Shown: positions 19,651-28,883 of the stretch, piece by piece | Position numbering within the stretch: the stretch's first letter is position 1 | How the letters are laid out: each line of letters begins with the position of its first letter | Source of the DNA: DATCJA01 sp963814955 | GTDB lineage: Bacteria; Acidobacteriota; Vicinamibacteria; Vicinamibacterales; UBA2999 | Assembly (NCBI GenBank): GCA_963814955.1 | Contig: CAWFEX010000015.1 | Location: 434,001-498,000 of the forward strand | Direction of reading: 5' to 3' | Length of the DNA: 64,000 nucleotides | Notes under the pieces: generated by a model | Seen by the model: the letters and a program-made list of their open reading frames with translations, nothing else | Databases searched by the model: none | What the model was told of the DNA's origin: nothing | Position numbers and translations under genes: made by a program

Positions 19651-22600
19651 TCAAGGTTCTTCCTGTGCGAGGCGAACAGGCACGTATCGCGCTCCAAAAC
19701 GCTCCGGCCACCGGCGCCGGATGTCCTCTCCGATCGCAAACAGGCACGGAATGAGAAACAGAACGTAGATGGTGGAGCTGATCATCCCGCCGAAGGTCGG
19801 GGTCGCAATCGGTTTCGTGATATCCAGGCCAGATCCTGTGGCGAACATGATCGGCAGTAGTCCGAGCACGGTGGTGGCGACGGTCATCAGCTTGGGCCGC
19901 AGCCGCATGGCGGAGCCTTCAACGACCGCGTCCATATAGGACTGTTCCGCGGTCCTGCGCGCCAGCGCCTCGCGGATGAACTCGATCATGATGATCCCCG
20001 TCTGAATGGCGACGGCGAAGAGCGAGACATAGCCGATGATGACGGCTGTTGTCATCGAGTAGCCCAACGCCCACTGCAGGAAAATGCCACCGACGAGCGC
20101 GAACGGCGCGGAAAGCATGATCAGCGAACTGTCCGCGACGGACCTGAACGCCAGCAGGAGCAGTGCGAACATAATGGCCAGCGTGATTGGGACGACTACT
20201 TGAAGCTTCGAGCGGGCATCCTCGGCATATTGGTACAACCCTGTCCATTCCATCGAATACCCAGCCGGCATGGTGAGCCTTGTACTGAGATACTCGCGCG
20301 CCCTCTCCACGTACTCGGGACCGGTGATGTCGCCCAGGTAAACGTAGATGTATCCGGCGAGGTCACCGTTGTCGTTGCGGATCATCTCCGGCGCTTCCCG
20401 TACCGCGACATTTGCGATGTCCCCGAGCGGCACGGACCGGCCGCCGTCAGTCACGACCGGTGTGTTCCGAACCTTGGCGAGCGTATCGATGTACTCGGCA
20501 GAGTATTGGATGGCCAGCGGTACGATTGTCTTGTCCGGTTCCCTGATGCCGACGACGTTGTCGCCGCCAATCGCGAATCGCACAGTAGGCATCGCCTCGT
20601 CCACGGTTACGCCGTGCTCGGCCATCCGCTCGAGGTCGAGCTGCGCATCCACGAAGTAGCCGCGAGAGATCCGCTCCGCGATCACCGCCTGCGTCCCGGG
20701 GAACTGCTTGAGCAGCGTTTCGATGTTTTGCGCGATTTCCTCGACAACCGCCAGCTCCTTCCCTTTCACCTTGATGCCGACAGGCGTCTGAATCCCGGTG
20801 TCCTGCATCATCACGCGCGTATTGATCGGTTGCGTCCAGCTGTTCACGTAGCCGACGATCTGCATCGCCGCGTTCATCTCGGCAATCAGCCTGTCCTTGG
20901 TCATCCCAGGACGCCACTGCGACCGGGGCTTGAGTGTCACCGTCGTCTCGATCATTTCGACCGGGGCGGGATCGGTGGCCGTGTCGGCACGGCCGAGCTT
21001 GCCAAAGACGCGCTCGACCTCGGGAAAAGCTTTCAGCTTCCTGTCCATCTGTTGGACGATCCAACCGGCCTCCCGCGACGGCAGTCCGGGCAGCGTCGTC
21101 GGCATGTACAGGATGGAGCCCTCCTCCATTTCGGGCATGTAATCCTTCTGGAAGCCGGTCATCACCACGACCGCGACCAGCAGCAATGCCGTGCTCACAC
21201 CCACAAAGGCGTATCGACGCCGAATCGTCCAAAGTAGCGCCGAGCGATAGCCTCTTACGAAGGCGCTCTCGCGCGGAGCGGGCGAGACTGGCGCCGCGGC
21301 CGGACGGTTGAAGACCCACACGATGACCGCCGGTAGCAGGAACAAGGTCAGCAGCGTCGAAAACGCCATCGCGAACGTCTTGCTGAAAGCAAGGGGATTG
21401 AACAGGCGGCCTTCCCGTTCGCCGAGGAAGAAGATCGGCAGGAACGAGGTCACGATGATGAGCATCGAGAACAGCAGCGGCCGCGTCATGGTCGCCGTCG
21501 AATGGATGATGGTGTGCATCCGTTCGGCCCGCGTCAGGTTGCCGCGCCGGGCGAGCTCCGCGGTGCAGTTCTCGACGATGACAATCGTCGCGTCGGCCAT
21601 CTCGCCAATCGCAATCGCCAGGCCCGCCAGCGCGAAGAGATTGATGGTCTGCTCGAACGCGGAGAGCGGCAGAGCGGTGAACAGCGTGCCGAACAACAGC
21701 ACGCACACCGGGGCGACGGCGGCCCGGATGTTCCGCAGCGCCACCGCAATGACGATGATGACGACGATCAACTCATAGACGATCGCCTGAAAAAAGTTGA
21801 ACAGCGTCTCCCAGATCAACGCGGACCGGTCGTAGGTCGGGACGATCTCGACGTTTTCAGGCAGTGACGAGGCGAGCTGTGCCAGTCTCTCCTGCAGCGC
21901 CCGCGTCACGGCAAGCACGTTTCGGCCCTGCTCCATCATGGCGATGCCGCCGACGACTTCGCCCGTGCCATCGAGATCGGCGATGCCACGACGCAAGTCG
22001 TAGCCAACCTGTATGTACCCGACGTCTTTCAGAAGTACGGGCTGTCCGGCGTTGTTCCGGCCCAGGACGAGGAACTCGAGCTTGTCGAGATTTTCGGTGT
22101 TGACGCTTCCGCGAAGCTGGTACTCGCGGTTCGTCACTTCGATGGTGCGGCCGCCAGTCTCCTGAAACGCCGCTTGAACCGACGTAAGCACCTGCCGGAG
22201 CGAAAGGCCTCGCTCGCTGAGCAGAGGCGGAAACAGCTTCACTTGATACTGCTTTTCGAGCCCGCCGACGGAGGCGACGTCGGCAATCCCGGGAGTAGCC
22301 TCGAGCGCTGGCTCGACCAGACTCTGGTTGAGCAGCCTCAGCTCGCGCAGATCATGCGTACCTTCGCGATCCACGAGCGCGTACTGGTAAATCCAGCCCA
22401 TGCTGCTCGCGTTCGGACCGATCGCGACGTTTGCATCCGCGGGGAGCTGTGATCGGATGGCATTCAGGCGATCCGTCACGAACTGTCGTACGGCGGCGCG
22501 GCGTCCTGGATCCTGCAGGATGACGTAAATGAACGAATACCCCATGTGCGAGGTACCGCGAATCGATTGAATGTCTGGAGAACCCGCGAGCGCGCGTATG

Positions 22601-22803
22601 ACCGGTTCGGTGACCTCGGTTTCAATGACCTGCGGGCTGCGCGGCCATTTCGTATAGACGATGATCTGGGGATCGGAGATGTCGGGGATGGCGTCGAGGG
22701 CGGCCGTGCGGAGCGCGTAGACGCTCAGCGCAATCAGCACGGCCACCAGACACCACACAATCCAGCGGAACCTGATGACGTGCTCGATGATGGCCGTAAT
22801 CAT
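19651..22803 (-). CDS. cusA: Heavy-metal RND efflux pump, CusA/CzcA family
   Basis: 1050 residues, complete. Inner-membrane proton-driven pump with the HME-RND layout: helix 1 at the N-terminus, 'LDAIPDISDPQIIVYTKWP', 'GLEKQYQVKLFPPLLSERG', the charged helix-4 block 'AIGEMADATIVIVENCTAEL', the Met-containing 'MPEMEEGSILYMPTTLPGLP', 'TVTLKPRSQWRPGMTKDRLI' and a second helix bundle. The monovalent-type signature suggests Cu/Ag rather than Zn/Co export, but metal choice is an inference. It works with the adaptor encoded 10 bases upstream; no outer-membrane CusC/TolC gene is seen nearby. Confidence 0.93.
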   Translation of the reverse strand: MITAIIEHVIRFRWIVWCLVAVLIALSVYALRTAALDAIPDISDPQIIVYTKWPRSPQVIETEVTEPVIRALAGSPDIQSIRGTSHMGYSFIYVILQDPGRRAAVRQFVTDRLNAIRSQLPADANVAIGPNASSMGWIYQYALVDREGTHDLRELRLLNQSLVEPALEATPGIADVASVGGLEKQYQVKLFPPLLSERGLSLRQVLTSVQAAFQETGGRTIEVTNREYQLRGSVNTENLDKLEFLVLGRNNAGQPVLLKDVGYIQVGYDLRRGIADLDGTGEVVGGIAMMEQGRNVLAVTRALQERLAQLASSLPENVEIVPTYDRSALIWETLFNFFQAIVYELIVVIIVIAVALRNIRAAVAPVCVLLFGTLFTALPLSAFEQTINLFALAGLAIAIGEMADATIVIVENCTAELARRGNLTRAERMHTIIHSTATMTRPLLFSMLIIVTSFLPIFFLGEREGRLFNPLAFSKTFAMAFSTLLTLFLLPAVIVWVFNRPAAAPVSPAPRESAFVRGYRSALLWTIRRRYAFVGVSTALLLVAVVVMTGFQKDYMPEMEEGSILYMPTTLPGLPSREAGWIVQQMDRKLKAFPEVERVFGKLGRADTATDPAPVEMIETTVTLKPRSQWRPGMTKDRLIAEMNAAMQIVGYVNSWTQPINTRVMMQDTGIQTPVGIKVKGKELAVVEEIAQNIETLLKQFPGTQAVIAERISRGYFVDAQLDLERMAEHGVTVDEAMPTVRFAIGGDNVVGIREPDKTIVPLAIQYSAEYIDTLAKVRNTPVVTDGGRSVPLGDIANVAVREAPEMIRNDNGDLAGYIYVYLGDITGPEYVERAREYLSTRLTMPAGYSMEWTGLYQYAEDARSKLQVVVPITLAIMFALLLLAFRSVADSSLIMLSAPFALVGGIFLQWALGYSMTTAVIIGYVSLFAVAIQTGIIMIEFIREALARRTAEQSYMDAVVEGSAMRLRPKLMTVATTVLGLLPIMFATGSGLDITKPIATPTFGGMISSTIYVLFLIPCLFAIGEDIRRRWPERFGARYVPVRLAQEEP

Positions 22804-22813
22804 GCGGGCGCTG

Positions 22814-23470
22814 TTACGAGCCTTTCAGCTTGTGCTCGGCGTCGATGAAAAAACTGCCGAAGGTCACCACCTGCTCACCGTGCTTCAACCCGGAGAGCAC
22901 CTGCGTGTACAGCTCGCCCTGGATGCCAAGCTGAATCTCTCTCGGCACATAGCGTCCTTGTTGTTCCTGGACGTACACCATTTGCTTGCCGTCTGTTTCG
23001 ATGATCGCTTCGTTTGGTACGGATAGAAAATCGCCGCGCTCCGTGACTATCTCCAGGACGTACCGCACGCTGTCCTGATGACCGGGTCCGGCCATCGTGG
23101 CGGTCACCATCGCGCCGTTGCCTTTCTGTTCGATGCTGGCGACGCGGGCCAGATACATCGACGACCGCGACTCGACTGAAAAAGCGCGGACGCGCTGACC
23201 TACTTTCACAAACGCGCTTTCTGCTGCGGGAACAAAAGCGGCTACGGTCCTGCGCGTGTTGTCGACGGCGCCAGCTGTTCGAACCCAGATCTGAATGGGT
23301 CGTACGGCGGCCTCGGTCAACGTGAGCGTAAGCTCGCTCGCCTGCGACTCGGTCACCACGGTCGAGCCGTCCGGCTTGAGACGGGTGTGGTCACGCACGC
23401 TCTGTGCGGCTGCTGTGGCGGCGATGAGGATGGCTAACGCCCCGGCGAGAGGTGAAAGGAGAACGTGCAT
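22814..23470 (-). CDS. Short RND periplasmic adaptor (CusB/CzcB-like)
   Basis: 218 residues from ATG 23470. Signal peptide ('LAGALAILIAATAAAQS'), beta-rich domains, and the membrane-proximal part typical of adaptors: 'FLSVPNEAIIETDGKQMVYV' and 'LSGLKHGEQVVTFGSFFIDA' ending 'EHKLKGS', as in CusB. Full CusB proteins have about 380-420 residues with a long helical hairpin and lipoyl domain; those are missing here, so it is a reduced adaptor rather than a frame-broken one. It is followed by the pump after 10 bases. Confidence 0.85.
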   Translation of the reverse strand: MHVLLSPLAGALAILIAATAAAQSVRDHTRLKPDGSTVVTESQASELTLTLTEAAVRPIQIWVRTAGAVDNTRRTVAAFVPAAESAFVKVGQRVRAFSVESRSSMYLARVASIEQKGNGAMVTATMAGPGHQDSVRYVLEIVTERGDFLSVPNEAIIETDGKQMVYVQEQQGRYVPREIQLGIQGELYTQVLSGLKHGEQVVTFGSFFIDAEHKLKGS

Positions 23471-23550
23471 GTGTCCGCGCTTCGCGGGGCGGTCGTTCCA
23501 AGGGGGTGTCCCGCCAGCCGGCACGGCCGACCAGCGGGTCCGCCCGCGTT

Positions 23551-24741
23551 TCAGTGACAGTAATTATCCTTGCTGGCCATGATGTGCGTACCCCAGGGGA
23601 AGAGGCCCACATTTCCGACCCGTTCGATCGCGTGCGTCCTGGCGTCGATGATCACAATCTGGTGATTGGTCGATTCCGCCAGATAGATCTTCTCGTCCGC
23701 CACGTCGGTCGTGGCCGTTTCCAGCTGGACGTTCGTGCCGACCTTGATGCGCCCGGCCGGTTTCAAGCTCTGCATGTCGTACACATAGACAAAGCCGCTC
23801 GTGGAGCTGATCACGAAGGCTTTGCCGCCAGCGAAGTTGATGCCCGTCATGTCCGGTCCGGCTTCGAGTGTGGCGGCGACGCTGTTCGTGCGGGTGTCGA
23901 TAATGGAAATCGTCTCGTCACCGTTATTCGCAGTGATGCCGTACCTGCCGTCGTGGCTCATGTAGATGCGCCACGGATCCCGCCCGACCCGAATGGTCTT
24001 GATGACCCGGTCGTCGCGTGTGTCGATGACGCCAACGACCGCCAGGTCGCTGTCGGCCGCGTACAGATAGCGTCCGTCGAGTGAAGGCGCCGCGATGTTG
24101 ACGCCCTTGATTTCACCCAGGTACTTGTCCGGGTCGAGCTTCGCCGTCCCGGGCACGGGCGCTATCTGGATCTTCTTCAGCAACTCGTGGCGCCTTACGT
24201 CGACGACGCCTACCCAGTGCGCCCCATAGTTGCCGATGTACGCTTTCGAGCCGTCCGCCAGGAAGGTGACGTTGAGAGGCTCGGCGAAGCCGGGGATTGT
24301 CTTGATTTTGCTCAGCGATTGCATGTCGATCACCGAGATCGAATCGCCGTCGGGATTCCCCTGGTAATACCAACGACTGTCCGGCGAAAACGCCAGGTGC
24401 TCCGGCGCGATGTCAGTCGGGATCACCTTTACCAACTGCAACGTGCGGGTGTCGATGATGAACGCCTTGTTCGCCCGCGTACCTCCGGTAACAACGTACC
24501 GGCCGTCCGGCGACATCATCACCATATGAGGATTGACGTTGTTTCCAAGGAACACACTCCCCACCATCTTGTGGGTCTTGATGTCCATGAACCCGATGTC
24601 GTTCGAGTCGCGGTTGACGATCATGACCACCGATGCCGGATCGGTGATCTTGACGCCCTGGGCCTGCAGGCCCGCAGCCACCGCCGCGACACCTGCGACG
24701 ATGAACGCGAGGCCGGCGATTACACGTCGTCGGTTAGACAT
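23551..24741 (-). CDS. Exported YVTN-type beta-propeller protein
   Basis: 396 residues from ATG 24741, preferred over the ATG six bases earlier because AGGAG then sits at a normal distance. N-terminal signal or anchor ('VIAGLAFIVAGVAAVAAGLQ'), then seven-blade repeats such as 'MMSPDGRYVVTGGTRANKAF', 'AFSPDSRWYYQGNPDGDSIS' and 'DGRYGITANNGDETISIIDT'. It ends in 'DNYCH', a possible metal-binding tail. Similar propellers relate to the cytochrome d1/nitrous-oxide-reductase group but lack haem ligands that I can see. It lies between the porin-like gene and the adaptor, so it likely serves in periplasmic metal handling. Confidence 0.8.
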   Translation of the reverse strand: MSNRRRVIAGLAFIVAGVAAVAAGLQAQGVKITDPASVVMIVNRDSNDIGFMDIKTHKMVGSVFLGNNVNPHMVMMSPDGRYVVTGGTRANKAFIIDTRTLQLVKVIPTDIAPEHLAFSPDSRWYYQGNPDGDSISVIDMQSLSKIKTIPGFAEPLNVTFLADGSKAYIGNYGAHWVGVVDVRRHELLKKIQIAPVPGTAKLDPDKYLGEIKGVNIAAPSLDGRYLYAADSDLAVVGVIDTRDDRVIKTIRVGRDPWRIYMSHDGRYGITANNGDETISIIDTRTNSVAATLEAGPDMTGINFAGGKAFVISSTSGFVYVYDMQSLKPAGRIKVGTNVQLETATTDVADEKIYLAESTNHQIVIIDARTHAIERVGNVGLFPWGTHIMASKDNYCH

Positions 24742-24771
24742 GACCATTACTCCTGGTAGTGCGCCAACGTC

Positions 24772-26409
24772 CTAGAAAGACGCCTGGAACCGGATGCCCG
24801 GCAACAGGTATCCAAACTTGCTGTCCTCGTCAGGTTCATCCAATACGTACGTGAGATTGAACGAGAGACGAAGCCGATCGGTGAGCTGGAAGTTGTAATA
24901 GCCTTCCGCCAGGTGCTCTTTCTCGCCGGAGGCGAGGTCCAGGTGCGCCCAACCGAGGCCCCACGTGTCATTCGGAAAGAAAATCAACCCGTTCTGGAAC
25001 CCGACTCCGGCGCTGTCGTACTTGTCGTCGAAGCTGCGATCGACTTCCTGCGTACCGTAGCGGCCGAACAGCCCGATCGAATTGGTGATTTTCTGATCCA
25101 GGCTGAGTCCGACGCCCTTTTGCGCCTCGCCAGGGTCAGTGTTATCGGTTCGGAACCAGACGCGATACGTTCCTTCGGGCAGCGCGAACGGTGTGAACGT
25201 GTAACCCACCTCACTCAAGGTATACATCGAGTCCGAAAGGTTGGTCGCATCGCTGTTGCTCTGCTGGAAGCCGAACTTGAACCGGAGGCCGGTCTTCGCG
25301 TCGAACTCGGCGGCGACACCCGTTCCGTTGCTGCCCAATCCGAGCATCTGGTTGTTCACCAACGCGTCACTCAGGAACTGCGTGCTCTCGTCGTTGGCGA
25401 ATGCGTTGGCATCGAAATAGTTGGTCAGGTCCAGCCGTCCGGCGGTGAGCGCCAATCGCTGGCCGAAAAGTTCGGTGCGGAGCCAGACTTCACGAAGGTT
25501 CAGCGCGTTCTGCGTCTCCAGGCGCGCCGTGTAGCCGTTCAGCAGCGACAAGGTCGGAATCTCGGCGTCGGGCGGTGAACCGCTCAAGGCCACGACGTCA
25601 GCAAAAAAGACCGTGTATTGTGCGAGCTTGGCGGTGAAAAACAGATCGGCTGAGGCGAGTGCGTACGCATTGCCGGTCTCGCCAATGCGCCCCCTCGTGC
25701 GACCCGCACCCTGCGTGACCGTCGCGGCATCGATGCCAAGTGAAACGCTCTGCTCGTCCGAGGCCGCAAGCGCTTCTTCGATCTTTTCATTGATCGTCTG
25801 CCGCCGATACACACGCTCGCGCGCGTAGGTGACCGTGGGCTCGACTCCTGGAATCGGCTCGGTATGCTCGCCGCCCTGTGCATCGACATATACCTCGACG
25901 CGCCTCACGCGTGTCTCGGGGTCCGACAACACAGTGCTCGACTCCAGGTCGGTGATTCGCTGCTCGAGCGTCGCGATCTTCTGCAACAGATCCAGGCGAT
26001 CTGCCTCCGCGGCTTCGGCTGCTGTCGCCGCGTCCAGCCTGATGTCCAGTGTCGCGGAGGCATCGGCAGGCGCCTCTACGCCGCGCCTCCTGAAGGCGGT
26101 CACGCCTGCATTCACAATCGAGATGGTGTACTTACCAACGGGCAGTGCGGCGAACGCGTAGGCGCCCTGTTGATCGGTGGCGGCAGTGAATTGAGCGCCA
26201 TTCTCGTCGTTCACGGCCGTCACCGTTGCGTCGGCAACGGGTACGCCGTTGGCGTTAGTGACCCTGCCCTGAACCGCTCCCCGATGGTCCGCCATGTTCA
26301 TCTGTGGCATCGTCTGCGCGGCCGCAGCTGCGCACCAGAAGCCGACGACTATCGCGGCGCCTATCCCGATCAATCGATTGCCCACGCTGCATAACACCGG
26401 ACACTTCAT
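24772..26409 (-). CDS. Outer-membrane porin-like protein with N-terminal carboxypeptidase-regulatory domain
   Basis: 545 residues. Signal peptide, Met-rich 'MPQMNMADHRG', a carboxypeptidase-regulatory-like domain ('GAVQGRVTNANGVPVADATV', residues about 43-125), a coiled coil ('DLLQKIATLEQRITDLESS', 145-165), then about 350 residues of alternating strands ending 'GYLLPGIRFQASF' with terminal Phe, as in outer-membrane beta barrels. First gene of the minus-strand efflux run, preceded by GGAGAGGAAGG. It may take the place of a TolC-type exit duct or be a specific porin; that is inference. Divergent from the FixH-like gene. Confidence 0.8.
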   Translation of the reverse strand: MKCPVLCSVGNRLIGIGAAIVVGFWCAAAAAQTMPQMNMADHRGAVQGRVTNANGVPVADATVTAVNDENGAQFTAATDQQGAYAFAALPVGKYTISIVNAGVTAFRRRGVEAPADASATLDIRLDAATAAEAAEADRLDLLQKIATLEQRITDLESSTVLSDPETRVRRVEVYVDAQGGEHTEPIPGVEPTVTYARERVYRRQTINEKIEEALAASDEQSVSLGIDAATVTQGAGRTRGRIGETGNAYALASADLFFTAKLAQYTVFFADVVALSGSPPDAEIPTLSLLNGYTARLETQNALNLREVWLRTELFGQRLALTAGRLDLTNYFDANAFANDESTQFLSDALVNNQMLGLGSNGTGVAAEFDAKTGLRFKFGFQQSNSDATNLSDSMYTLSEVGYTFTPFALPEGTYRVWFRTDNTDPGEAQKGVGLSLDQKITNSIGLFGRYGTQEVDRSFDDKYDSAGVGFQNGLIFFPNDTWGLGWAHLDLASGEKEHLAEGYYNFQLTDRLRLSFNLTYVLDEPDEDSKFGYLLPGIRFQASF

Positions 26410-26691
26410 CGCGCCTTCCTCTCCCCTGGCACTCTGACGAAAACCAGGTCACTGGGAGCCGATCATAGTGTCGGGGAACGGCCGGGGATCTGAAGATTGC
26501 CTGAAGTCTTGTTCAGAAATCGGGCGCGCGGCTGCGCCCAAGGTTGCCTCAACGGGTCCGGCCGAGAACTCACGGCGCGAAGCGTGCAGCACTCCATCGC
26601 GGCTCGCGGCGCGCTCGCACGCTATAAATGTATGTACACCTGTGGGGATGTGCGGGCTCGAGCACTGTGTGCCAGTAAAAGGGCGGTGAAA

Positions 26692-27156
26692 ATGAGACAA
26701 ACAAGAGTGGTGATGCAGCTCGTTCTGGCTGGGCTGACGCTTGCGACGCTGGCGTGCGCGCCTAGCGACGAAGCGCCTGCCCCGACTGGCGCACAACCCA
26801 ATGCGTCCGGTGCCGCGGTTCAATCGACAGCTCCCGGCGGACAAGGCCTGAACATTCAGTTCCAGAGCAAGCCGGATCCGCCCGAGTCGGGAAGCAACAC
26901 CATCGAAGTGAGCGTCAAGGAGCCTGATGGCGCTCCAGTAACCGACGCTACCGTGACGGCGGTGTTCTCGATGCCTGCCATGCCTGCCATGAATATGCCG
27001 GCCATGCGCAGCGACGCCGCGTTGACCCACGTTGCCGATGGCACGTACCGCGGGACAGGTGAGCTTTCAATGGGAGGGACCTGGAACGTGATGGTGACGG
27101 TGTCCCGCGGTGCGGAGACACTCGGCCGCAGCAACTTCAGCGTGGTTGCCAAATAG
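26692..27156 (+). CDS. FixH/YtkA-like lipoprotein with Met-rich loop
   Basis: 154 residues from ATG 26692. Lipoprotein signal ('LAGLTLATLACAPSDE'). The mature domain follows the YtkA/FixH pattern, 'FQSKPDPPESGSNTIEVSVK' and 'TYRGTGELSMGGTWNVMVTV', and contains 'MPAMPAMNMPAM', a likely Cu(I)/Ag(I)-binding loop. Such proteins are common in copper-efflux operons and cbb3-oxidase maturation. It is divergent from the porin-led efflux run; the 282-base intergenic region should hold both promoters (a TATAAA is visible near 26621), but I cannot place them firmly. Confidence 0.82.
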   Translation: MRQTRVVMQLVLAGLTLATLACAPSDEAPAPTGAQPNASGAAVQSTAPGGQGLNIQFQSKPDPPESGSNTIEVSVKEPDGAPVTDATVTAVFSMPAMPAMNMPAMRSDAALTHVADGTYRGTGELSMGGTWNVMVTVSRGAETLGRSNFSVVAK

Positions 27157-27173
27157 CGCGGCGCGGGTCCTGT

Positions 27174-28214
27174 TTACTGCGACTGTCCTCCGAGCGGTGC
27201 GGGGGCAATGATCTCTGCATCGCTCGGACCGGTCTTCACTGTCGGCTTCATCCAGCGTATGGTGCCACGCACGTTGTCTTTGGCAGTTCCAGCCCGTGAC
27301 AGGGTAAGTGTGTACGTCTGACGATCTCCGGGCGCCATGCGCGAGACTCGCCAGACGGCCACGTCGGCTTTGGCCTGCTCATCGCGGCGAACGCCTTCAT
27401 ACCCGGCGCCGGTTGCCGTAACCACGGTCGCACCGGCCGGCACGGCGAGCGTCACGGTGACATCCTCGGCCGTCAGCCCTCTGCCCTCGAGCCCGGTGTT
27501 TTTCACAGCCAAGTTGTAAGTCACGCCATTGGTCGCCGGTACTCCAGCGCTAAGCTGCCCCTGCATCCGGGCGCGAAATCCCAGGTCGACAAAGTACGCC
27601 CAAATGTCCTGCAGCATCGGCTCCGGTAGGCGAGAGGGGGAGAAACTGCCCATCGCCAGGCGCTCGAAAGGCGGCTCACCAAGGCTGGCACGGGTCGGCG
27701 GATACGCGGCCGTATGATTGTAGACAATCGCCTTGAACCACTCGAAATCCGCTTTGATTGCGCCCATCACGCCGCGTCCATTGTTGAACGTGGGATTGTG
27801 GCACTGGACGCACCCGGCGGTCGTCGCGACCTGCAGCCCGCGCGGCTCCCCCGTCCGCACCGGACGTCTCCAGGGACCCGGCTCGTTGACGGTCGGGAGA
27901 CTCCCGAGGTACGCGGCCAGGTCAAGCAAATCCCGGTCGCTGATCTGCGGCTCGGCGTAGGCGGGCATGATTCCCCACGGTTTCCGGACGGCATGTATGA
28001 ACTGCGCGCGGGTCAGGTTGCGACCTCCCAGGTCTGGCCCGAAGCCGCCCTCACCCTTGTCGCCGTGACACTCCCGGCACTCGACGTGCTCGGTCTCCAG
28101 CCAAAGAATCTTCCCTCTCTCGGGATTACCAGCGGGCGTTTGAGGGGCTTGTTGAGCGAGAGCGAGCGGAAGCGGGAGCAGAAACAGGACCACGAGAAGG
28201 GAGCGCATCGTCAT
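27174..28214 (-). CDS. Exported di-haem c-type cytochrome
   Basis: 346 residues. Signal peptide ('LLVVLFLLPLPLALAQQ'), a cytochrome c domain with 'CRECHGDKGEGGFGPDLGGR' and a distal Met in 'GIMPAYAEPQISDRDLLDLA', a second site 'CVQCHNPTFNNG', and a C-terminal beta domain of about 120 residues ('VKNTGLEGRGLTAEDVTVTL') of CARDB or DUF11-like style. Periplasmic electron carrier; partners unknown. Convergent with the FixH-like gene. Confidence 0.85.
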   Translation of the reverse strand: MTMRSLLVVLFLLPLPLALAQQAPQTPAGNPERGKILWLETEHVECRECHGDKGEGGFGPDLGGRNLTRAQFIHAVRKPWGIMPAYAEPQISDRDLLDLAAYLGSLPTVNEPGPWRRPVRTGEPRGLQVATTAGCVQCHNPTFNNGRGVMGAIKADFEWFKAIVYNHTAAYPPTRASLGEPPFERLAMGSFSPSRLPEPMLQDIWAYFVDLGFRARMQGQLSAGVPATNGVTYNLAVKNTGLEGRGLTAEDVTVTLAVPAGATVVTATGAGYEGVRRDEQAKADVAVWRVSRMAPGDRQTYTLTLSRAGTAKDNVRGTIRWMKPTVKTGPSDAEIIAPAPLGGQSQ

Positions 28215-28452
28215 CGCGGAAGAACCTCCCTGGCGCTAGATTGACTTGCCGGAGCGCGGATACGTTACCTCAGATTCGATCTTCGGCAAAAGCGGCGTCG
28301 GCCCGGGCCGGCGCCAACTTTGCCACCGTTGCGGCCCGGCTTTGTGCGGGTGTAGCATGCCCTGTCCGGCGGGGAATGATGGTGTCGGTCGATTGAACGA
28401 ACTGCACGAGGGCGTCGCGCGAAGCTCAAACTCGAAAAGGAGCGGTAAGGTC

Positions 28453-28878
28453 ATGAAGCTGTGTTTTTTGGCGGCATCCGCTGTCATGTCGGCCGTTCTG
28501 GCCGTTCCGGCCATGGCGCACCACTCATTCAATACGTTCTTCGACATCTCGCGCACCGTGGCCATCGAGGGTGTCGTGAAGTCGTTCCGGCTGGTCAGCC
28601 CGCATTCCGAAATGACCGTCGAGGTGAAGGATGCCAGCGGGACGGTGGCCACGTGGCGGATCACAGCGCGCACGGGGGCGGTCAACGCGAAGCGCGAAGG
28701 CTGGAAGGTCGAAGAATTCATCGGCAAGCGGGTGCGGGTGGAAGGCAATCCGACCCGCCGGGAAGGCGGCACGGCCATGGCCGCCGGCGTCGTCACCTTC
28801 CTGGATGAGCGGCAACAAGGTGGTGTGTCTCGGGGGATGCCCCGGTGGGCCGCCGGTGGAGTAGGGACAGAAGGGTGA
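28453..28878 (+). CDS. DUF6152 family exported protein (copy 1)
   Basis: 141 residues from ATG 28453 with AGGAG upstream. Signal peptide ending 'VPAMAHHSF', then the family pattern 'FFDISRTVAIEGVVKSFRLV', 'SPHSEMTVEVKD' and 'WRITARTGAV', a small OB-like beta barrel. The AHHS after the signal peptide is typical of DUF6152. Function unknown. Followed five bases later by a secreted ~270-residue protein gene, the same pairing as seen at 37.6-41.3 kb. Confidence 0.85.
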   Translation: MKLCFLAASAVMSAVLAVPAMAHHSFNTFFDISRTVAIEGVVKSFRLVSPHSEMTVEVKDASGTVATWRITARTGAVNAKREGWKVEEFIGKRVRVEGNPTRREGGTAMAAGVVTFLDERQQGGVSRGMPRWAAGGVGTEG

Positions 28879-28883
28879 CGACG

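Noticed and set aside
26638..26650. Copper-responsive operator (CopY-like box)
   Set aside because: TGTATGTACA is the inverse of the TACAnnTGTA box and stands alone; no CopY-type regulator gene is nearby.
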